A stretch of 14,743 nucleotides of DNA from Solirubrobacterales bacterium. Lineage in GTDB: Bacteria > Actinomycetota > Thermoleophilia > Solirubrobacterales > Solirubrobacteraceae. Under the pieces are notes generated by a model. That model was given only the letters and a program-made list of their open reading frames with translations. It was not told the origin of the DNA and searched no databases. Below, piece after piece: positions 13,284 through 14,743 of this stretch. The stretch spans positions 1 through 14,743 of the forward strand of contig WQXW01000011.1 in NCBI GenBank assembly GCA_009781575.1, given 5' to 3'. How positions within the stretch are numbered: position 1 is the first letter of the stretch; every line of letters begins with the position of its first letter. The position numbers were made by a program, and so were the translations under genes.

Positions 13284-14743
13284 TCACTCGCCGGCCCCGT
13301 CGGCGTAGACGGCGTCGATGATCCGCTCCGGCGAGAGCTGGTGCGCGAGCTCGGCGACGGGCAGCCCGTCGCGCATCACCAGCACGCGATCGCAGATCGA
13401 CGCCAGCTCGGGCATGTCCATCCCGGCGAGGATCACCCCGCAGCCGCGCTCGGTGGCCTGCACGAGCGCCCGCTCGATGTCCAACCGCGCGCCCACGTCG
13501 ACTCCCTGCGTGGGCTCGTGCAACACGAGCAGCCGGGGAGCGCCGAGCAGCCACTTGCCGAGGAGCACCTTCTGCTGGTTGCCGCCACTCAGATGCGCGA
13601 CCGGCAGGTGAGGGTCGGCCGGGCGCACCCCGAGGTGCTCGAGCACCCACTCGGCCTCCGCCTGCTGCCAGCGCCCGATGGGCGCCAGCGCGCCCCGCGT
13701 GCGCACGCGGGGCAGGGTCACGTTGTCGATCACCGAGCGCCCCAGCGCGAGCCCGTCGGAGGCACGGCGCTCGGGCACGAGCGCCACCCCGGCGTCGAGC
13801 GCGGCCCGGGGCGAGGCGCGGGCGAGGTCGAGCTCCAGGCCGTCGAGCGCGAGCATGCCCGCCGAGGCGGGCCGCGCGGCGGCGATCAGATAGGGCAGCT
13901 CCTCGAAGCCCGACCCCAGCAGGCCGGTCACGCCGAGAACCTCTCCCTTGCCCACCGAGAAGCTGGCCCCGGCGAGCGTCGGTCCGCGCAGGTCGTGGAT
14001 CGAGGCGGCCACCGCGCTCGCGGGGGACGCTCCGCGCGAGGCGCCCACGCCGGCGGCCGTGCGCGCGGGCTCGGCGGTGCGCCGGCGTGGGCGTGCCAGC
14101 TCGCGCCCGAGCATCAGCCGGATCAGCTCGCGTTCGGAGAGCTCGGAGGTGGGCACGCCGCCGGCGACCACGCGACCGTCGCGCAGCACCGTGACGCGGT
14201 CGGTGTGCGCCAGCACCTCGTCGAGCTGGTGAGAGACCAGCAGCACCGACCCGCCGCGCGAGGCGACCTCGCGTGCGAGGGTCGAACGCGACGATGCCGC
14301 GCCCGGGGCTGTGGCTCTGGAGCGCGCGTGCGATCGCGACCTCGGCGCGCGCGGCCGCCGAGAGCTCCCCAACTCGGGTGTCGGGATCGATCTCGGCGCC
14401 GAGCGCGCCGAGCGCGCCGAGGGCTTGACGGGCGAGCTCGCGCTCGCGCCGCCACCGGATGGCGCGCGTGAGCCGGTGCACGCCGAACTGGCCGGCGCGC
14501 ATGTTCTCGACCACCGTGAAGGAGTCCAGCAGCCCGAGGTCCTGGTGGACCACCGACAGCCCGAGCCGGCGCATCGTGGCGGGGCGCGGCGGAAGCGGGA
14601 CCCGCTCGCCGTCGATCAGCAGCGCGCCGCCGGGATCGGGCGCGTGATACCCGCAGAGCAGCTTGACCAGGGTCGACTTGCCGGAGCCGTTCTCGCCCAC
14701 GAGCCCGTGGACCTCGCTGGGTGCCACGCGCAGCGACGCCCCG
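13284..14743 (-). pseudogene. Sugar-type ABC transporter ATPase (RbsA-like), internally deleted and frameshifted, 5' end outside window
   Basis: A duplicated-NBD importer ATPase read in two frames. Frame 1, from the window edge to about 14281, has NBD1 Walker A GENGSGKST, Q-loop VVHQDLGLLDSFTV, a weak signature VGELSAAARAEVAIARAL, and then GIVAFD. The expected EPT, D-loop and following helix are missing. Frame 2, from about 14279, resumes with LAREVASRGGSVLLVSHQLDEVL (H-loop) and continues to TGA 13284, covering NBD2. NBD2 has a degenerate Walker A region (GLLGSGFEEL, no Lys, usual for this family), LSGGNQQK, and Walker B LLVLHEPTQGVDVG. About 45-50 nt appear lost at 14279-14283, a length not divisible by three. 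As read, NBD1 cannot be made by simple frameshifting and would lack its catalytic Glu. A sequencing or assembly error remains possible. The permease and binding-protein genes downstream are intact. Confidence 0.8.

Noticed and set aside
13255..14280. Continuation of the NBD1 frame of the ABC ATPase to 13255 as a real C-terminus
   Set aside because: After 14281 this frame is Arg/Ala-rich noise, whereas the H-loop and complete NBD2 are in the other frame ending at 13284.

Overview
The window looks like a chromosomal segment of a high-GC actinobacterium. Codon third positions are almost all G or C, and the gene content includes a DivIVA-domain coiled-coil protein, an LppP/LprE-type lipoprotein, a LapA-domain protein, serine/threonine-rich lipoprotein linkers and several apparently leaderless genes. 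The S53 peptidase with tandem Ig-like repeats and its C-terminal beta domain makes Thermoleophilia (Solirubrobacterales-like) my best guess. That placement is inference from family recall, not a search result.

Layout. Positions 1-88 hold the 3' end of an unidentified plus-strand gene. Positions 340-1317 (minus) encode a DivIVA-domain protein. Positions 1568-4657 (minus) encode a large secreted S53 (sedolisin/kumamolisin-type) peptidase with four 85-residue repeats. Positions 4857-5171 (plus) encode a small zinc-ribbon-like protein. Positions 5461-6174 (minus) encode an LppP/LprE-like lipoprotein. Positions 6297-8462 (plus) hold a 14-TM drug-efflux MFS transporter followed by a TetR regulator; two matching 14-bp palindromes sit in the transporter promoter. 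Positions 8502-8759 (plus) encode a LapA-domain membrane protein and 8773-9297 (minus) a universal stress protein. Positions 9328-9930 and 9924-11072 (plus) encode a protein of unknown function overlapping an ArsP/YraQ-type permease. Positions 10987-14743 (minus) hold an RbsABC-like sugar-type ABC transporter operon (ATPase, permease, binding lipoprotein). Its ATPase carries an internal deletion plus frameshift.

How the genes work together. The efflux pump and TetR form a classic self-contained drug-response cassette. The link between them is unusual: a 21-bp tandem array that creates three successive five-codon mini-ORFs. The ABC operon would be a substrate importer, but the ATPase as read has lost the Walker B glutamate and D-loop of its first nucleotide-binding domain. 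The permease at 9924-11072 overlaps the binding-protein gene tail to tail and has apparently lost its native 3' end, so a past rearrangement may have joined these two blocks.

Non-coding structure. Two copies of a palindromic element (68 bp in the better copy) lie in the two convergent intergenic gaps at 88-340 and 5172-5460. A second 32-bp repeat family lies just downstream of two minus-strand stop codons. A 30-bp gap at 9298-9327 carries two overlapping -10-like elements placed symmetrically between divergent genes. I see no rRNA, tRNA, CRISPR array, insertion sequence or prophage gene.
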